Notes: generated by a model from the sequence alone, not told the origin. Positions 44,407 to 52,714 are shown, counted from the stretch's first letter. The stretch is DNA of 64,000 nucleotides from JAIOQJ01 sp963718635 (GCA_963718635.1 OY970367.1:4030001-4094000); one strand, 5' to 3'. Translations and numbers: made by a program.

Positions 44407-44811
44407 GTGGCTAAAATTACCGGAATCGGTGGCGTATTCTTCAAGAGTAAAGGTGACCCTGCGGCCTTGGCCGCATGGTACCAGAAGCACTTGGGCATGC
44501 CGTTGGAAGCCTTCGGCGGCGCCGTGCTGAGATGGCCCGAGGACAAGGCCGAAGATAAGGGGCTTACCGTTTGGCATCTCGCGGGCAGCGACAGCCAGTG
44601 GTTCGCCCCGAGCCAGTCTCCGTTCATGATCAACTACCGAGTCGATGACCTTGGCGCGATGCTCGTACAACTTCGCGAAGGTGGGGTCGAAGTTCTTCAA
44701 GGCCCGGAATCCCACGAGAACGGGCGATTCGCATGGATTGTAGACCCCGACGGAAACAAGGTAGAACTCTGGGAGCCGAAGTGCTGGGACGCGAAGAACA
44801 AAACGGTCTAA
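44407..44811 (+). CDS. VOC-superfamily (glyoxalase-like) protein
   Basis: 134 residues from a GTG at 44407; a strong AGGAGG at 44392-44397 decides this start over upstream codons. VAKITGIGGVFFKSKGDPAA, LAAWYQKHLGMPLEAFGGAV, INYRVDDLGAMLVQLREGGV and FAWIVDPDGNKVELWEPK show the paired beta-alpha-beta modules and the terminal Glu metal ligand (VELWE) of VOC enzymes. Substrate unknown. Confidence 0.9.
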   Translation: MAKITGIGGVFFKSKGDPAALAAWYQKHLGMPLEAFGGAVLRWPEDKAEDKGLTVWHLAGSDSQWFAPSQSPFMINYRVDDLGAMLVQLREGGVEVLQGPESHENGRFAWIVDPDGNKVELWEPKCWDAKNKTV

Positions 44812-44855
44812 GGGTACGAGCGGCGCTGCAACAACAAACAGTAGAGGACCGACCA

Positions 44856-45086
44856 ATGGTTTTGACTCTAAGCTCCGATCTCGAGTCTGCCTTGAAGTAT
44901 CTCGCCCACAAGCAGGGCCAGACTCCCGAAGTGCTAGCTCTCAATGCGCTGCGCGAACGCTTTCTTGCACCCGCCCTGCTGATCGAACCCCGCAATGAAT
45001 GGGAACGAGGTCTGCTCGGCCTAGCGACTGACTGCGGCGTGGTTTTGTCTCATGAGGCCCTCTCCAGCGAGGGGCTCTACGAGTAA
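44856..45086 (+). CDS. VapB-like antitoxin without a toxin
   Basis: 76 residues. MVLTLSSDLESALKYLAHKQ with TPEVLALNALRERF is a ribbon-helix-helix start, and NEWERGLLGLATDCGVVLSH with EALSSEGLYE is the C-terminal tail conserved in antitoxins that precede PIN toxins. The stop codon overlaps the ATG of the following toxin stub by one base (TAATG). Confidence 0.75.
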   Translation: MVLTLSSDLESALKYLAHKQGQTPEVLALNALRERFLAPALLIEPRNEWERGLLGLATDCGVVLSHEALSSEGLYE

Positions 45087-45160
45087 TGGCTCATCTAGTC
45101 GACACCAGCGTCCTGGCGCGGCGAGCTAGAAAGTTGGATACAGTAGCACCTATCGTCTAA
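45086..45160 (+). pseudogene. Stub of a PIN toxin (vapC)
   Basis: MAHLVDTSVLARRARKLDTV then APIV and a stop. The first eleven residues are the standard N-terminus of a PIN domain (DTSVLAR with the first catalytic Asp), after which homology ends. Over 90 percent of the toxin is gone, so the antitoxin upstream is an orphan. Confidence 0.65.
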
Positions 45161-45177
45161 TACGCGGAAAAATCAAT

Positions 45178-45456
45178 ATGGCAACCACTCAGCCTCGCTA
45201 CAGCAAAGAAGAGTTCGCCCGTCGCGGCGATGAAATCTATTTGGGCGAAGTCCGCGGGAAACTCACTACCGACGACACCGGCAAATTTGCCGCGATTGAC
45301 ATCGAGAGCCACGAGTTTGCACTCGATGCGGACGAGCTTGACGCATGTCGCAAGTTGCGCGAACGCATTCCTGACGCGCAGATTTGGATGGTGCGAGTTG
45401 GCTATCGCCATGTCCACCGATTCGGCGGTCGCGACAAACGCTGGGGTGAGCCATGA
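45178..45456 (+). CDS. Hypothetical protein paired with an aspartic protease
   Basis: 92 residues. Conserved-looking parts are YSKEEFARRGDEIYLGEVRG and GKFAAIDIESHEFALDADEL, then RLRERIPDAQIWMVRVGYRH and a basic end. Similar small proteins are encoded directly before retroviral-like aspartic proteases in many bacteria. Its stop overlaps the protease ATG by four bases (ATGA). Possibly a regulator or antitoxin-like partner; unproven. Confidence 0.7.
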   Translation: MATTQPRYSKEEFARRGDEIYLGEVRGKLTTDDTGKFAAIDIESHEFALDADELDACRKLRERIPDAQIWMVRVGYRHVHRFGGRDKRWGEP

Positions 45457-45818
45457 TTTCCGGCGTCGTGCACGCGGACGAAGGTCGGATTCGCTTGAAA
45501 GTGAGTGGGTCGAACGGCCAGGAACTAGAAATCGAGGCAATCGTTGATTCGGGTTACACCTCTTATCTGACATTGCCACCCGATGTGATCACTACATTAG
45601 GCTTAAGCTGGCAAACAATGGACACTGCAATGCTGGCAGATGGCAGCGAATGCATTTTCAGCGTATACGAAGGGTCCATCATATGGGATGGCACTACGCG
45701 CCAGATACTTGTGGACGAAGCAGATGCGGAACCGCTGGTAGGCATGCGGCTTCTACGCGGTTATGAATTAAACATGCAAGTCTGTGCAGGCGGCGCTGTA
45801 ACGATTAAACTGATATGA
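45453..45818 (+). CDS. Clan AA (retropepsin-like) aspartic protease
   Basis: 121 residues. IEAIVDSGYTSYLTLPPDVI carries the catalytic Asp in a D-S-G motif with the following hydrophobic strand, and PLVGMRLLRGYELNMQV is the second conserved element (G-M-x-LL). Single-domain, so the active enzyme would be a dimer. Linked to the preceding 92-residue gene by a four-base overlap. Confidence 0.8.
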   Translation: MISGVVHADEGRIRLKVSGSNGQELEIEAIVDSGYTSYLTLPPDVITTLGLSWQTMDTAMLADGSECIFSVYEGSIIWDGTTRQILVDEADAEPLVGMRLLRGYELNMQVCAGGAVTIKLI

Positions 45819-45842
45819 CGTAGGATTGACGTCGGAGGCTTT

Positions 45843-46349
45843 GTGCAATTCAAGTCCCGACGGTACTGGCCGGTTGTGGCGGCTGCGCTCGCCATTGTAA
45901 TGGTCGTGGTCGTTCACATCGGCGTGGATCGCTTTACCCGAGAGCCGCCAAACTATTCGCAGATTGAAGACGGCTTATGGCTGGGGGGCTACGTTCCCGA
46001 ACCGCCGCCAGGCACGCAAGCAGTCCTCAACGTGTGCGAAATCGAAGACAACTACCGAGTCGAGTCATACAAATGGGCGCCAATCCGCAACGCGCAACCC
46101 GCGCCGAGCTTGGACTGGCTGCGAACGCAAGTCGGCTTCATCGCATCAGAGAGGGCCGCAGGTCGCGCGGTGTTTGTCCATTGCATGAACGGGATCAGCC
46201 GTAGCGGGATGGTTGTAGCAGCTTATCTCATGCAGCGTGAAGGCTGGAGTCGTGAGAAAACGTTGGAATTCCTGCGCTCACGCCGGCCTGGCGTGCGGCC
46301 AAACCCGGCTTTTATGAAGCTCCTGGTAGAATGGGAACGAAGTTATTGA
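45843..46349 (+). CDS. Membrane-anchored dual-specificity phosphatase-like protein
   Basis: 168 residues from a GTG at 45843. A membrane helix at about 10-28 (PVVAAALAIVMVVVVHIGV) anchors a DSP domain: IEDGLWLGGY, VLNVCEIEDNY and the P-loop VHCMNGISRSGMVVAAYLMQ with catalytic Cys114 and Arg120. The general-acid Asp loop is not obvious. Expected to dephosphorylate Tyr/Ser/Thr or other phosphomonoesters. Gap of 25 bases to the protease gene. Confidence 0.87.
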   Translation: MQFKSRRYWPVVAAALAIVMVVVVHIGVDRFTREPPNYSQIEDGLWLGGYVPEPPPGTQAVLNVCEIEDNYRVESYKWAPIRNAQPAPSLDWLRTQVGFIASERAAGRAVFVHCMNGISRSGMVVAAYLMQREGWSREKTLEFLRSRRPGVRPNPAFMKLLVEWERSY

Positions 46350-46418
46350 AGTGCGGATGCATCCAGTGGTGGGCTAATCGCAACAAACAAACCAACTTTG
46401 AAGTTTAAGGATGCTGCA

Positions 46419-47363
46419 ATGCTTGACTTCGACGCGGCCAAGCGCGTGGCCCGTGACAAATGGCTCTGGGCGTTCGACCACAACCCCGGCGGTCCGCAGG
46501 TTATTCATGACGATGTGTGCGAGGAGTACGAGTGGGGCTGGATGATCGGTTACGGCCCGAGCCATCCGGATCAGGTGCCGGCGGAAGAGGTGCAATGGAG
46601 CCGCGGAGCACTTCTCGTGGATCGAGTTACCGGCCACGTACAAAACGTCGGCTCATCAGGCCCACGGATGGCGATCATGAAACTTTTGGAAGGACGCCCG
46701 CCCGATAGCCTGTCGGCCGACGTGTCTTCCAAGCATTTGGGCGGCCTGACGCGCGTCAACGTCTCGATACGGGCATTCACCCCGCTGAGCGAATTACATA
46801 CAGTTGATCCGGATTCATCGGCCTCGCTAGAGGTCTTTCGCCTAACTGACAGAGGAGCGGCGGGCAGACCACTGCAAAACATGAAGTTCCATCTACGGCT
46901 ATCGGTTGTCCAAGTCGCTAAGATGGTTGGCATCGTCATTGTCATGATCGCAGTCTGTGTGTTCTTTGCTTTGACCAACCAGCAGGGAATGAACGTTTTC
47001 GGGCTCGTCTCGCTGTCGCCGGAGCAAGCGAAATGGGTGTTCTGGGGCGGCACTGCATTCTTTGCGGTGGCCTGTCTGCCGCTGGCCCTTGCGACGGCTT
47101 GGAAGGGGTTGCTGGCCAAGCAAAGACTCGAGTTCACGGAGACAGGGATATGGCTGCCGCAGTCCGTATGGTCTTGCCAGAACGTATTCGTTCCGTTTGA
47201 GCAAATTCAGGCAGTGCGAATTCTCAACCAACGCAGTCAGCGATTGCTGCAGATCGAGTTGCCGGCCAGGCGATTCTGGGTCGGCGAAACTTGGCTGCCG
47301 AGCCCATCTGTCTTTGACGACATCTTGGATAGATTTCGACAGGCGTCGCAGCAGCGCCAGTGA
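46419..47363 (+). CDS. Membrane protein with N-terminal Imm35-like domain
   Basis: 314 residues from the ATG at 46419 (a TTG seven codons earlier is possible). The first 95 residues, LDFDAAKRVARDKWLW, VCEEYEWGWMIGY and SRGALLVDRVTGHVQNVGSS, resemble the Imm35/YrhB immunity fold, where ALLVDxxTGxVxxxGS is the key strand-turn. Then come two membrane helices (VVQVAKMVGIVIVMIAVCVF and VFWGGTAFFAVACLPLALAT) and a C-terminal PH-like segment (IWLPQSVWSCQNVFVPFEQI). No matching toxin is nearby. Role uncertain. Confidence 0.65.
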   Translation: MLDFDAAKRVARDKWLWAFDHNPGGPQVIHDDVCEEYEWGWMIGYGPSHPDQVPAEEVQWSRGALLVDRVTGHVQNVGSSGPRMAIMKLLEGRPPDSLSADVSSKHLGGLTRVNVSIRAFTPLSELHTVDPDSSASLEVFRLTDRGAAGRPLQNMKFHLRLSVVQVAKMVGIVIVMIAVCVFFALTNQQGMNVFGLVSLSPEQAKWVFWGGTAFFAVACLPLALATAWKGLLAKQRLEFTETGIWLPQSVWSCQNVFVPFEQIQAVRILNQRSQRLLQIELPARRFWVGETWLPSPSVFDDILDRFRQASQQRQ

Positions 47364-47449
47364 AGTATGCGGAAGCTCATAATGCTTCTTGAATGGCGGA
47401 TCAATATTCTGTTCGACGAATTATTCTGGCAGACATTGTGATATAAATC

Positions 47450-47743
47450 GTGATAAGCTCATTCCGCAGTCGAGGAACCGAAGACATCTTCAACGGCTTG
47501 AACAGTCGCGCGGCTCGGAAGACATGTCCCACGTTTCTTTGGCCTGCCGCCCATCGGAAACTGGACCAGTTGAACCGAGTACGTGACCTTCAGGAGCTAG
47601 CAGTGCCACCCGGAAACCGGCTTGAGCGACTTCGCGGCAACCGAAACGTACAATACAGTATTCGTATCAACGCCCAATACCGAATATGTTTTCGTTGGGA
47701 GACTGGTCATGCCGACGATGTCGAAATCATCGACTACCATTGA
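47450..47743 (+). CDS. higB: HigB-like toxin (RelE superfamily)
   Basis: 97 residues from a GTG at 47450. The sequence SFRSRGTEDIFNG, HRKLDQLNRVRDLQELAVPP, GNRLERLRGNR and YSIRINAQYRICFRWETGHA then DDVEIIDYH is the complete HigB pattern, including the Arg/His-rich RNase surface and final DYH. It cleaves mRNA on ribosomes. The antitoxin gene overlaps its 3' end, the toxin-first order typical of HigBA. Confidence 0.92.
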   Translation: MISSFRSRGTEDIFNGLNSRAARKTCPTFLWPAAHRKLDQLNRVRDLQELAVPPGNRLERLRGNRNVQYSIRINAQYRICFRWETGHADDVEIIDYH

Positions 47744-48104
47744 TAGGCGGATAGAAAGTCGTTCCAGTGTTCGTCGTTTGCCCAGTGCCCGTCCGCCGAC
47801 GCATCCGGGCGAGATGCTGCTCAAAGAATTTCTGGTCCCTCTCGGGATTACCCAATCGGCACTGGCGGCTTGCCTTGCAATCTCATTTCCACGTCTAAAC
47901 GAAATTTGTCGAGGAAAGCGTGGGGTTTCGCCCGATACGGCCCTGCGCTTGGCGAGGGTAGTGGGAATGTCTGCCGAGTTCTGGCTTGGCTTGCAGCAGG
48001 ATTGGGACCTATGGCATGCCCTGCATAGCAAGAGTGCGACCGAGATCAAACGTCTTAAGCCCCTCTTCCGGCGCATGAATCACGGCGCTGGCGAGTCGCT
48101 ATAG
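47709..48104 (+). CDS. higA: HigA-like antitoxin (XRE helix-turn-helix)
   Basis: 131 residues from the ATG at 47709 (47718 possible). PTHPGEMLLKEFLVPLGITQ opens the HigA family; SALAACLAISFPRLNEICRG with KRGVSPDTALRLARVVGMSA is the helix-turn-helix, and EFWLGLQQDWDLWHA the conserved end. It neutralises HigB and represses the operon. Overlaps higB by 35 bases. Confidence 0.93.
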   Translation: MPTMSKSSTTIDRRIESRSSVRRLPSARPPTHPGEMLLKEFLVPLGITQSALAACLAISFPRLNEICRGKRGVSPDTALRLARVVGMSAEFWLGLQQDWDLWHALHSKSATEIKRLKPLFRRMNHGAGESL

Positions 48105-48110
48105 TGTACT

Positions 48111-48151
48111 CTTCACGCGGAGTGTGAAGACTTCTTCACGCGGAGCGTGAA
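48111..48151. repeat. Two copies of CTTCACGCGGAGNGTGAAG
   Basis: The 18-base sequence occurs at 48111-48128 and 48134-48151, five bases apart. Each copy is a short palindrome (CTTCAC and GTGAAG). It lies directly behind higA; a possible operator or transcription end. Confidence 0.65.
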
Positions 48152-48184
48152 GATTACACTGTTTCGGTGTTAGAGGCCTTCGCG

Positions 48185-48526
48185 ATGACTGCACTCGAAG
48201 CTTGCGCTAAAGCGGGCAGGCAATACAATCAAGGCATAATTACAGCTCAGGAATATGTCAGCAAGCTCACGACTTTGTTTGCCAGTGATCAAGATTTCGA
48301 TCTCAAGGATGCGGCCATTGTTTTGGGGCTTATACTTGCTGAATTGATGACCCTTGTAAAACGACAGGTTGAGAACGCCTTAACGCCATCGTATAAATGG
48401 CAAAGCCCCGCGCTTGGGTATTACGGTCAGACCGAAACCAAGCAAGAAAAAGAGGCAGATACACGTCGTGAAACCAAACGCGAACGGGCATGGGCAGCGG
48501 TGCTCAAACCGCTGCTGCCTGACTGA
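48185..48526 (+). CDS. Hypothetical helical protein
   Basis: 113 residues from the ATG at 48185; the frame starts six codons earlier with a TTG-type codon. ALEACAKAGRQYNQGIITAQ, EYVSKLTTLFASDQDFDLKD and AAIVLGLILAELMTLVKRQV predict one long hydrophobic helix; the C-terminus is Lys/Glu/Arg-rich (TKQEKEADTRRETKRERAWA). Family not recognised. Follows HigBA in the same direction. Confidence 0.55.
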   Translation: MTALEACAKAGRQYNQGIITAQEYVSKLTTLFASDQDFDLKDAAIVLGLILAELMTLVKRQVENALTPSYKWQSPALGYYGQTETKQEKEADTRRETKRERAWAAVLKPLLPD

Positions 48527-48568
48527 GCAGCCATTAGGAACGCCTAGTCATTCAGTTTCGGGGGCGAG

Positions 48569-49153
48569 ATGCCGCGTACTATGGAGCCAACGATGGAAGC
48601 AGAGGGAAGAACAACAACCAGCGACACTAGTCCAGTCCGGCAACCGCGCCGGTTGTGGTTGTGGGTTGTTGGCGGGTTCCTGCTGGTGTTTGTAGGAATG
48701 CTGCTGTTGGTTCACGTGCTCGCTATCCACCCGTCCGGGCAATATCTCGTCCAGTACCAACTCTGGGAGTACTACGTAGTCAGAGTACCCCGGCTCTTCG
48801 TCACTACTACACTCGGACCAGCGAGCGGAGGCACTTCGACTCTCTTTGAAACGGCCTTTTTCCACTTATTGTTCTCAGTCATCGGTGGCGGCGTAACAGT
48901 CGCTGTCGGGAGGTATGTTCGTTGCGGCCGAGCTTCTGAAGCGGTCGCTGCAGTAAATCGCGGGGCATGTAATAGGGCGCTAAATTGCTTGCTACTGTTA
49001 AACAAGATTTCCAAAAACAGCGCGCCTAAGCTAGTACGTCGGATTGCGATTGTGTATCTTCGCTTGCGCTTCAGGCTCATGCGAGCAAAAGTGGGAGTGC
49101 GATTATGTTTCTTCGCTTGCGCTTCAGGCTTGTGGGCGCCCTCACAAGCCTGA
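48569..49153 (+). CDS. Small membrane protein whose C-terminus runs into a repeat
   Basis: 194 residues. Helices at about 28-52 (RLWLWVVGGFLLVFVGMLLL) and 93-115 (FFHLLFSVIGGGVTVAVGRY) are convincing. The last 35 residues (LRLRFRLMRAKVGVRLCFFA...) are translated from the CTTGCGCTTCAGGCT repeats, so the original stop was probably lost or lies earlier (around residue 150). Function unknown. Confidence 0.5.
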   Translation: MPRTMEPTMEAEGRTTTSDTSPVRQPRRLWLWVVGGFLLVFVGMLLLVHVLAIHPSGQYLVQYQLWEYYVVRVPRLFVTTTLGPASGGTSTLFETAFFHLLFSVIGGGVTVAVGRYVRCGRASEAVAAVNRGACNRALNCLLLLNKISKNSAPKLVRRIAIVYLRLRFRLMRAKVGVRLCFFACASGLWAPSQA

Positions 49154-49166
49154 AGCGCAAGCGAAG
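49111..49166. repeat. Perfect 24-bp inverted repeat, CTTGCGCTTCAGGCT family
   Basis: Arms CTTCGCTTGCGCTTCAGGCT-TGTG (49111-49134) and its exact complement (49143-49166) flank eight bases. Half-copies precede it at 49060-49080. The same core appears at 60179-60253. Confidence 0.9.
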
Positions 49167-49170
49167 ATAG

Positions 49171-49227
49171 CGCCTTCCGGAAATATTTCCGGAAGGCGAA
49201 ACGCGAGAAAATCGTGGGAAAACGCGT
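49171..49227 (+). repeat. AAATATTT palindrome element, copy E
   Basis: A perfect 28-base palindrome (49171-49198, core CTTCCGGAAATATTTCCGGA) followed by AAACGCGAGAAAATCGTGGG and AAAACGCG. It starts four bases after another inverted repeat. Confidence 0.85.
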
Positions 49228-49330
49228 GTGTGCCGAATGCAACTGCGAATGCGCAATGCAGATTGCAAGATCAACAAACCGAATCCGACAAGAAGATGCC
49301 GGCAAAAGGATATGACCAGGCCTGCCTGCT

Positions 49331-49360
49331 TTTTATTTTTTGTCCCATATTTTTTTGTCG
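49331..49360. repeat. Single arm of the MITE-like AT-rich element
   Basis: TTTTATTTTTTGTCCCATAT then TTTTTTGTCG matches the right arm of the element at 30798-30885. No second arm is nearby. Confidence 0.6.
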
Positions 49361-49412
49361 TATGGATTGAGCGAGATACGCCGTTGTTGGCGCGACTGGT
49401 TAACTAGACGGC

Positions 49413-51509
49413 TTAGCTCACCATCGCCCGTAGGACTTCATCGGGCGCGGCGGCATATTTGAGAGGTTCCATTGACGAGCTCGATCGGCCTTGGGTCAGG
49501 CTGCGGACTTTGTCGGCGTAGTCGAACATTTTGGCGAGCGGGACGTGGGCTTCGACTTCCGAATAACGGCCGTTGGACTCCGTGCGTTCGATGCTCGCTC
49601 GACGGCTGCTCAGGTCGGAGATGACGTTGCCGAGGAATTCATCGGGCACGGCCACCACGAGTTTCATGATCGGTTCGAGCAGTACGATATTGCCGCGCAG
49701 AGCCTTGAGCACGGCATCGTTGGCAGCGGCTTCAAACGCGACTTCAGTGGAGCGATCGGGATCGGCGGTCAGGCCGACAATGACGGCTTGGACATCGAGG
49801 ACGGGGAAGCCGAGCTCGCCCGATTGCAGCGATGATTTCAAGCCCCTCTCGGCTGCGGCGATGAAGAGCGGGTTGGCGTCGCCATGTCTGATTTGGCTGG
49901 TCACTGTTACGGGGTGTTCGGACTTTTGATTGCTGAATTCGACCTTAACGCGGGCGAAGAGCGAAGTCGTGCCGAACTGGCGATCGCATTCGCCTTCGAT
50001 GGCAACCGGCGTTTTCATCGTCTCGCGATAACTAACGCGCGGCTTGCCCACGCGAACCTTCAAGCGGAAGTCGCGTTCCATCCGGTGTCGTTTGACTTCC
50101 AGATGCAGCGTGCCCATGCCGCTCATCAAAAGTTGGCCGGTCTCTTTGTCATGCTTGCAGATGAAGGTCGGGTCTTCACGCTCGAGTTTCTTTAAGGTTT
50201 CCAGCAGCTTGTCTTTGTCGGCCGCCGACTCCGGCTCAACCGATTGGCTCACAACCGCCTCGGCAAAGGTGATCGCTTCAAGCAAGATGGGGTGCTGTGT
50301 TTCGCACAGGGTATCGCCGGTGACGGAATCTTTGAGACCGATGGTCGCCACGATGTCGCCGGCATAGGCTTCGGGAAGTTCATCGCGTTGCGAAGGATCG
50401 GCATGCACGTGGTAAAGCTTGCCGAGGACTTCTTTAGAATCGCGCCCGGGATTGAAGACGCGCGAGCCCGATTTCACCACGCCCGAATAGATGCGGATGT
50501 AAAAGAGATCGCCCGAATTCTGTGCGACGACTTTGAAGACGAGCCCGCAGAAGGCATCCTTCACATCAGGCTTGCGCTTCTCTTCTTTGCCTTCCTTGCG
50601 CGGGTTTTCGCCCGCTACGGGAGGCCGATCGAGTGGGCTGGGCAGATAGTAAGTGACGGCATCGAGCAGCGGCTGAATGCCGATATGTTCCCGGCCCGAG
50701 CCCGCCAACACGGGATGGATCTGCAGTTTGAGCGTCTGCTCGCGGATGACTTCGCGCACGACTTCGACGGGGATTTCCTTGCCTTCGAGGTAAGCGCTGG
50801 TGATGTGATCTTTGTCGTCGTTGCGCGTCAGGGCATCGAAGAGTTCTTCGCGATAGCGCTTCGCTTCTTCGAGATTCTCTGCCGGGATTTCTTCGATGCG
50901 AAAGGTTTTGCCGCTGTCAGCCGCGTCAAAAAACAGGGCCTTCATCGAGAGCAAGTCAATGATGCCGCGAAAGGGAGTGGAGCTGTCCTTTGACGAGCCA
51001 TTGCCGATCGGGATCGTTAAAGGAAGCGGCAGGCCTTCCAGGCGATCTCGAATCTGCGCCAAGCAATTGGCGAAGTGGGCGCCGACGACATCCATCTTGT
51101 TGACGAACACCATGCGGGGCACGGCATACTTGTTCGCTTGCCGCCAGACGGTTTCCGATTGGGCTTCAACGCCTTTTTGTGCATCGAAGACGCAGACGCA
51201 GCCATCGAGCACGCGCAGACTGCGCTCGACTTCGGCGGTGAAATCGACGTGGCCGGGGGTGTCGATCAGGTTGATCGTGTGGCCGCGCCAAGTGAGCGGC
51301 ACGCAGGCGCTATAGATCGTGATGCCGCGCTCTTGCTCTTCGACATCGAAATCGGTTTCGGTGGTACCTTCATCGACGCCGCCCAGTTTGTGCTTGGCGT
51401 TGGCATAGAAGAGCAGGTGTTCGGTGGTCGTCGTCTTGCCGGCATCAATGTGCGCGATGATGCCGATATTGCGAATGGACTTCAGATCGTAATCGGCTTT
51501 GGCCGCCAT
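49413..51509 (-). CDS. fusA: Elongation factor G
   Basis: 698 residues, normal EF-G length. G1 AHIDAGKTTTTEHLLFYANA (19-26 P-loop), switch region EEQERGITIYSACV, G3 INLIDTPGHVDFTAEVERSL, G4 VFVNKMD; later domain IV and V: TFICKHDKETGQLLMSGMGT, LHLEVKRHRMERDF, VRVGKPRVSYRET and RRASIERTE. It drives translocation on the ribosome by GTP hydrolysis. The gene is the third of the str cluster after rpsL and rpsG, 140 bases behind rpsG; tuf is not adjacent here. Confidence 0.96.
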   Translation of the reverse strand: MAAKADYDLKSIRNIGIIAHIDAGKTTTTEHLLFYANAKHKLGGVDEGTTETDFDVEEQERGITIYSACVPLTWRGHTINLIDTPGHVDFTAEVERSLRVLDGCVCVFDAQKGVEAQSETVWRQANKYAVPRMVFVNKMDVVGAHFANCLAQIRDRLEGLPLPLTIPIGNGSSKDSSTPFRGIIDLLSMKALFFDAADSGKTFRIEEIPAENLEEAKRYREELFDALTRNDDKDHITSAYLEGKEIPVEVVREVIREQTLKLQIHPVLAGSGREHIGIQPLLDAVTYYLPSPLDRPPVAGENPRKEGKEEKRKPDVKDAFCGLVFKVVAQNSGDLFYIRIYSGVVKSGSRVFNPGRDSKEVLGKLYHVHADPSQRDELPEAYAGDIVATIGLKDSVTGDTLCETQHPILLEAITFAEAVVSQSVEPESAADKDKLLETLKKLEREDPTFICKHDKETGQLLMSGMGTLHLEVKRHRMERDFRLKVRVGKPRVSYRETMKTPVAIEGECDRQFGTTSLFARVKVEFSNQKSEHPVTVTSQIRHGDANPLFIAAAERGLKSSLQSGELGFPVLDVQAVIVGLTADPDRSTEVAFEAAANDAVLKALRGNIVLLEPIMKLVVAVPDEFLGNVISDLSSRRASIERTESNGRYSEVEAHVPLAKMFDYADKVRSLTQGRSSSSMEPLKYAAAPDEVLRAMVS

Positions 51510-51649
51510 CGGACACCTGGAATTAGGGCACTATCACAAAAAGCACAAAGGATCCGCCAGAATCCACAATAGAGAGAAGAGGGCCTTCATCTCAATGTGG
51601 TTCGTAGGGAGTCTTTTGTGCTCTGCGTGCGGACCGTCTTTGTTCTACG

Positions 51650-52123
51650 TTACCAGGCGAAGTGCGAGAACGCTTTATTAGCGTCCGCCATCTTGATGGT
51701 CTGTTCGCGTTTGCTCATGGCTTCCCCTTCACGGCGGAAGGCGGCCATTAGTTCGTCGGCCAGGCGTAGGTACATCGGTCGACCTGCTTTACCGCGTGAG
51801 GCGTTGATGATCCAGCGGATGGCAAGGCTCTGCTGGCGTTCGCGCTTCACTTGCATCGGCACTTGATAGTTGGCCCCGCCGACGCGACGCGAGCGAACTT
51901 CAACGATCGGCTTGACGTTCTCAACTGCGCCGGTGAACACCGCCAGGGGATCGACGTCCTGCAAGCGCTTCTGGATCTGCTCCATGGCGCCGTAGAAAAT
52001 ACGGGTCGCGGTTGCTTTTTTGCCGTCCCACATCAGGCAGTTGATGAACTTGCTGACGAGCAGCGAGTTAAAGCGAACGTCCGGAATCAGGTGCGTGTAA
52101 CTAGCGGTTCGATTCTTGGCCAT
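51650..52123 (-). CDS. rpsG: 30S ribosomal protein S7
   Basis: 157 residues. PDVRFNSLLVSKFINCLMWD, GKKATATRIFYGAMEQI, NVKPIVEVRSRRVGGANYQV, PMQVKRERQQSLAIRWIINA are the conserved S7 blocks that bind the 3' major domain of 16S rRNA and initiate assembly of the small-subunit head. Ends normally (ADANKAFSHFAW). Middle gene of rpsL-rpsG-fusA; the 58-base gap to rpsL suggests co-transcription. Confidence 0.98.
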   Translation of the reverse strand: MAKNRTASYTHLIPDVRFNSLLVSKFINCLMWDGKKATATRIFYGAMEQIQKRLQDVDPLAVFTGAVENVKPIVEVRSRRVGGANYQVPMQVKRERQQSLAIRWIINASRGKAGRPMYLRLADELMAAFRREGEAMSKREQTIKMADANKAFSHFAW

Positions 52124-52181
52124 GTTTTACGTTATCAGGGTTAGGGTTCGTTATTCAACCACTTGCTGCTGCGGGGCAAGA

Positions 52182-52556
52182 CTATTTGCCTTCCTTCTTC
52201 GCTCCGTACTTCGAGCGAGCCTGCTTGCGGTCGGCGACGCCTTGCGAGTCGAGCACGCCGCGAACGATGTGATAGCGCACGCCGGGCAGATCGCGAACGC
52301 GACCGCCGCGGACGAGCACGATCGAGTGCTCTTGCAGGTTATGGCCTTCACCGGGGATGTAGGCCGTCACTTCGATGCCGTTGGAGAGCCTTACGCGCGC
52401 CACCTTGCGGAGGGCGGAGTTCGGCTTCTTCGGGGTCATCGTCTTCACCTGCAAGCAGACCCCGCGCTTCTGCGGGCAGCCCTGCATGGCGGGGTGCTTC
52501 GACCGAGACTTTTGCGGCACGCGCGGCTTGCGTACAAGTTGGTTGATCGTCGGCAT
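52182..52556 (-). CDS. rpsL: 30S ribosomal protein S12
   Basis: 124 residues from the ATG at 52556 (MPTINQLVRKPRVPQKSRSK); a frame four codons longer exists but the family starts here. MTPKKPNSALRKVARVRLSN contains the Lys whose change gives streptomycin resistance, in the unaltered PKKPNS form, and GEGHNLQEHSIVLVRGGRVR with DLPGVRYHIVRG is the second conserved loop. First gene of the str operon. Confidence 0.98.
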   Translation of the reverse strand: MPTINQLVRKPRVPQKSRSKHPAMQGCPQKRGVCLQVKTMTPKKPNSALRKVARVRLSNGIEVTAYIPGEGHNLQEHSIVLVRGGRVRDLPGVRYHIVRGVLDSQGVADRKQARSKYGAKKEGK

Positions 52557-52714
52557 ATCGGTTTCCACATCCTCGCGACGGTTAGCACTACGCCAACCGA
52601 CTTCAATTTCGTGAGTTAGTTATTTTGCGAAAGAGAAACATAATGACTAGAGGCAACGCAAGAAAAATTTTCGTTCTAGCGCAAGCGTCAAAAGTCATCT
52701 TGGTCATTTTTGTA
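52557..52714. other. Promoter space of the str operon
   Basis: About 160 bases between rpsL and the end of the O-antigen ligase-like gene, which is transcribed in the same direction. No hairpin or repeat stands out. Confidence 0.4.
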
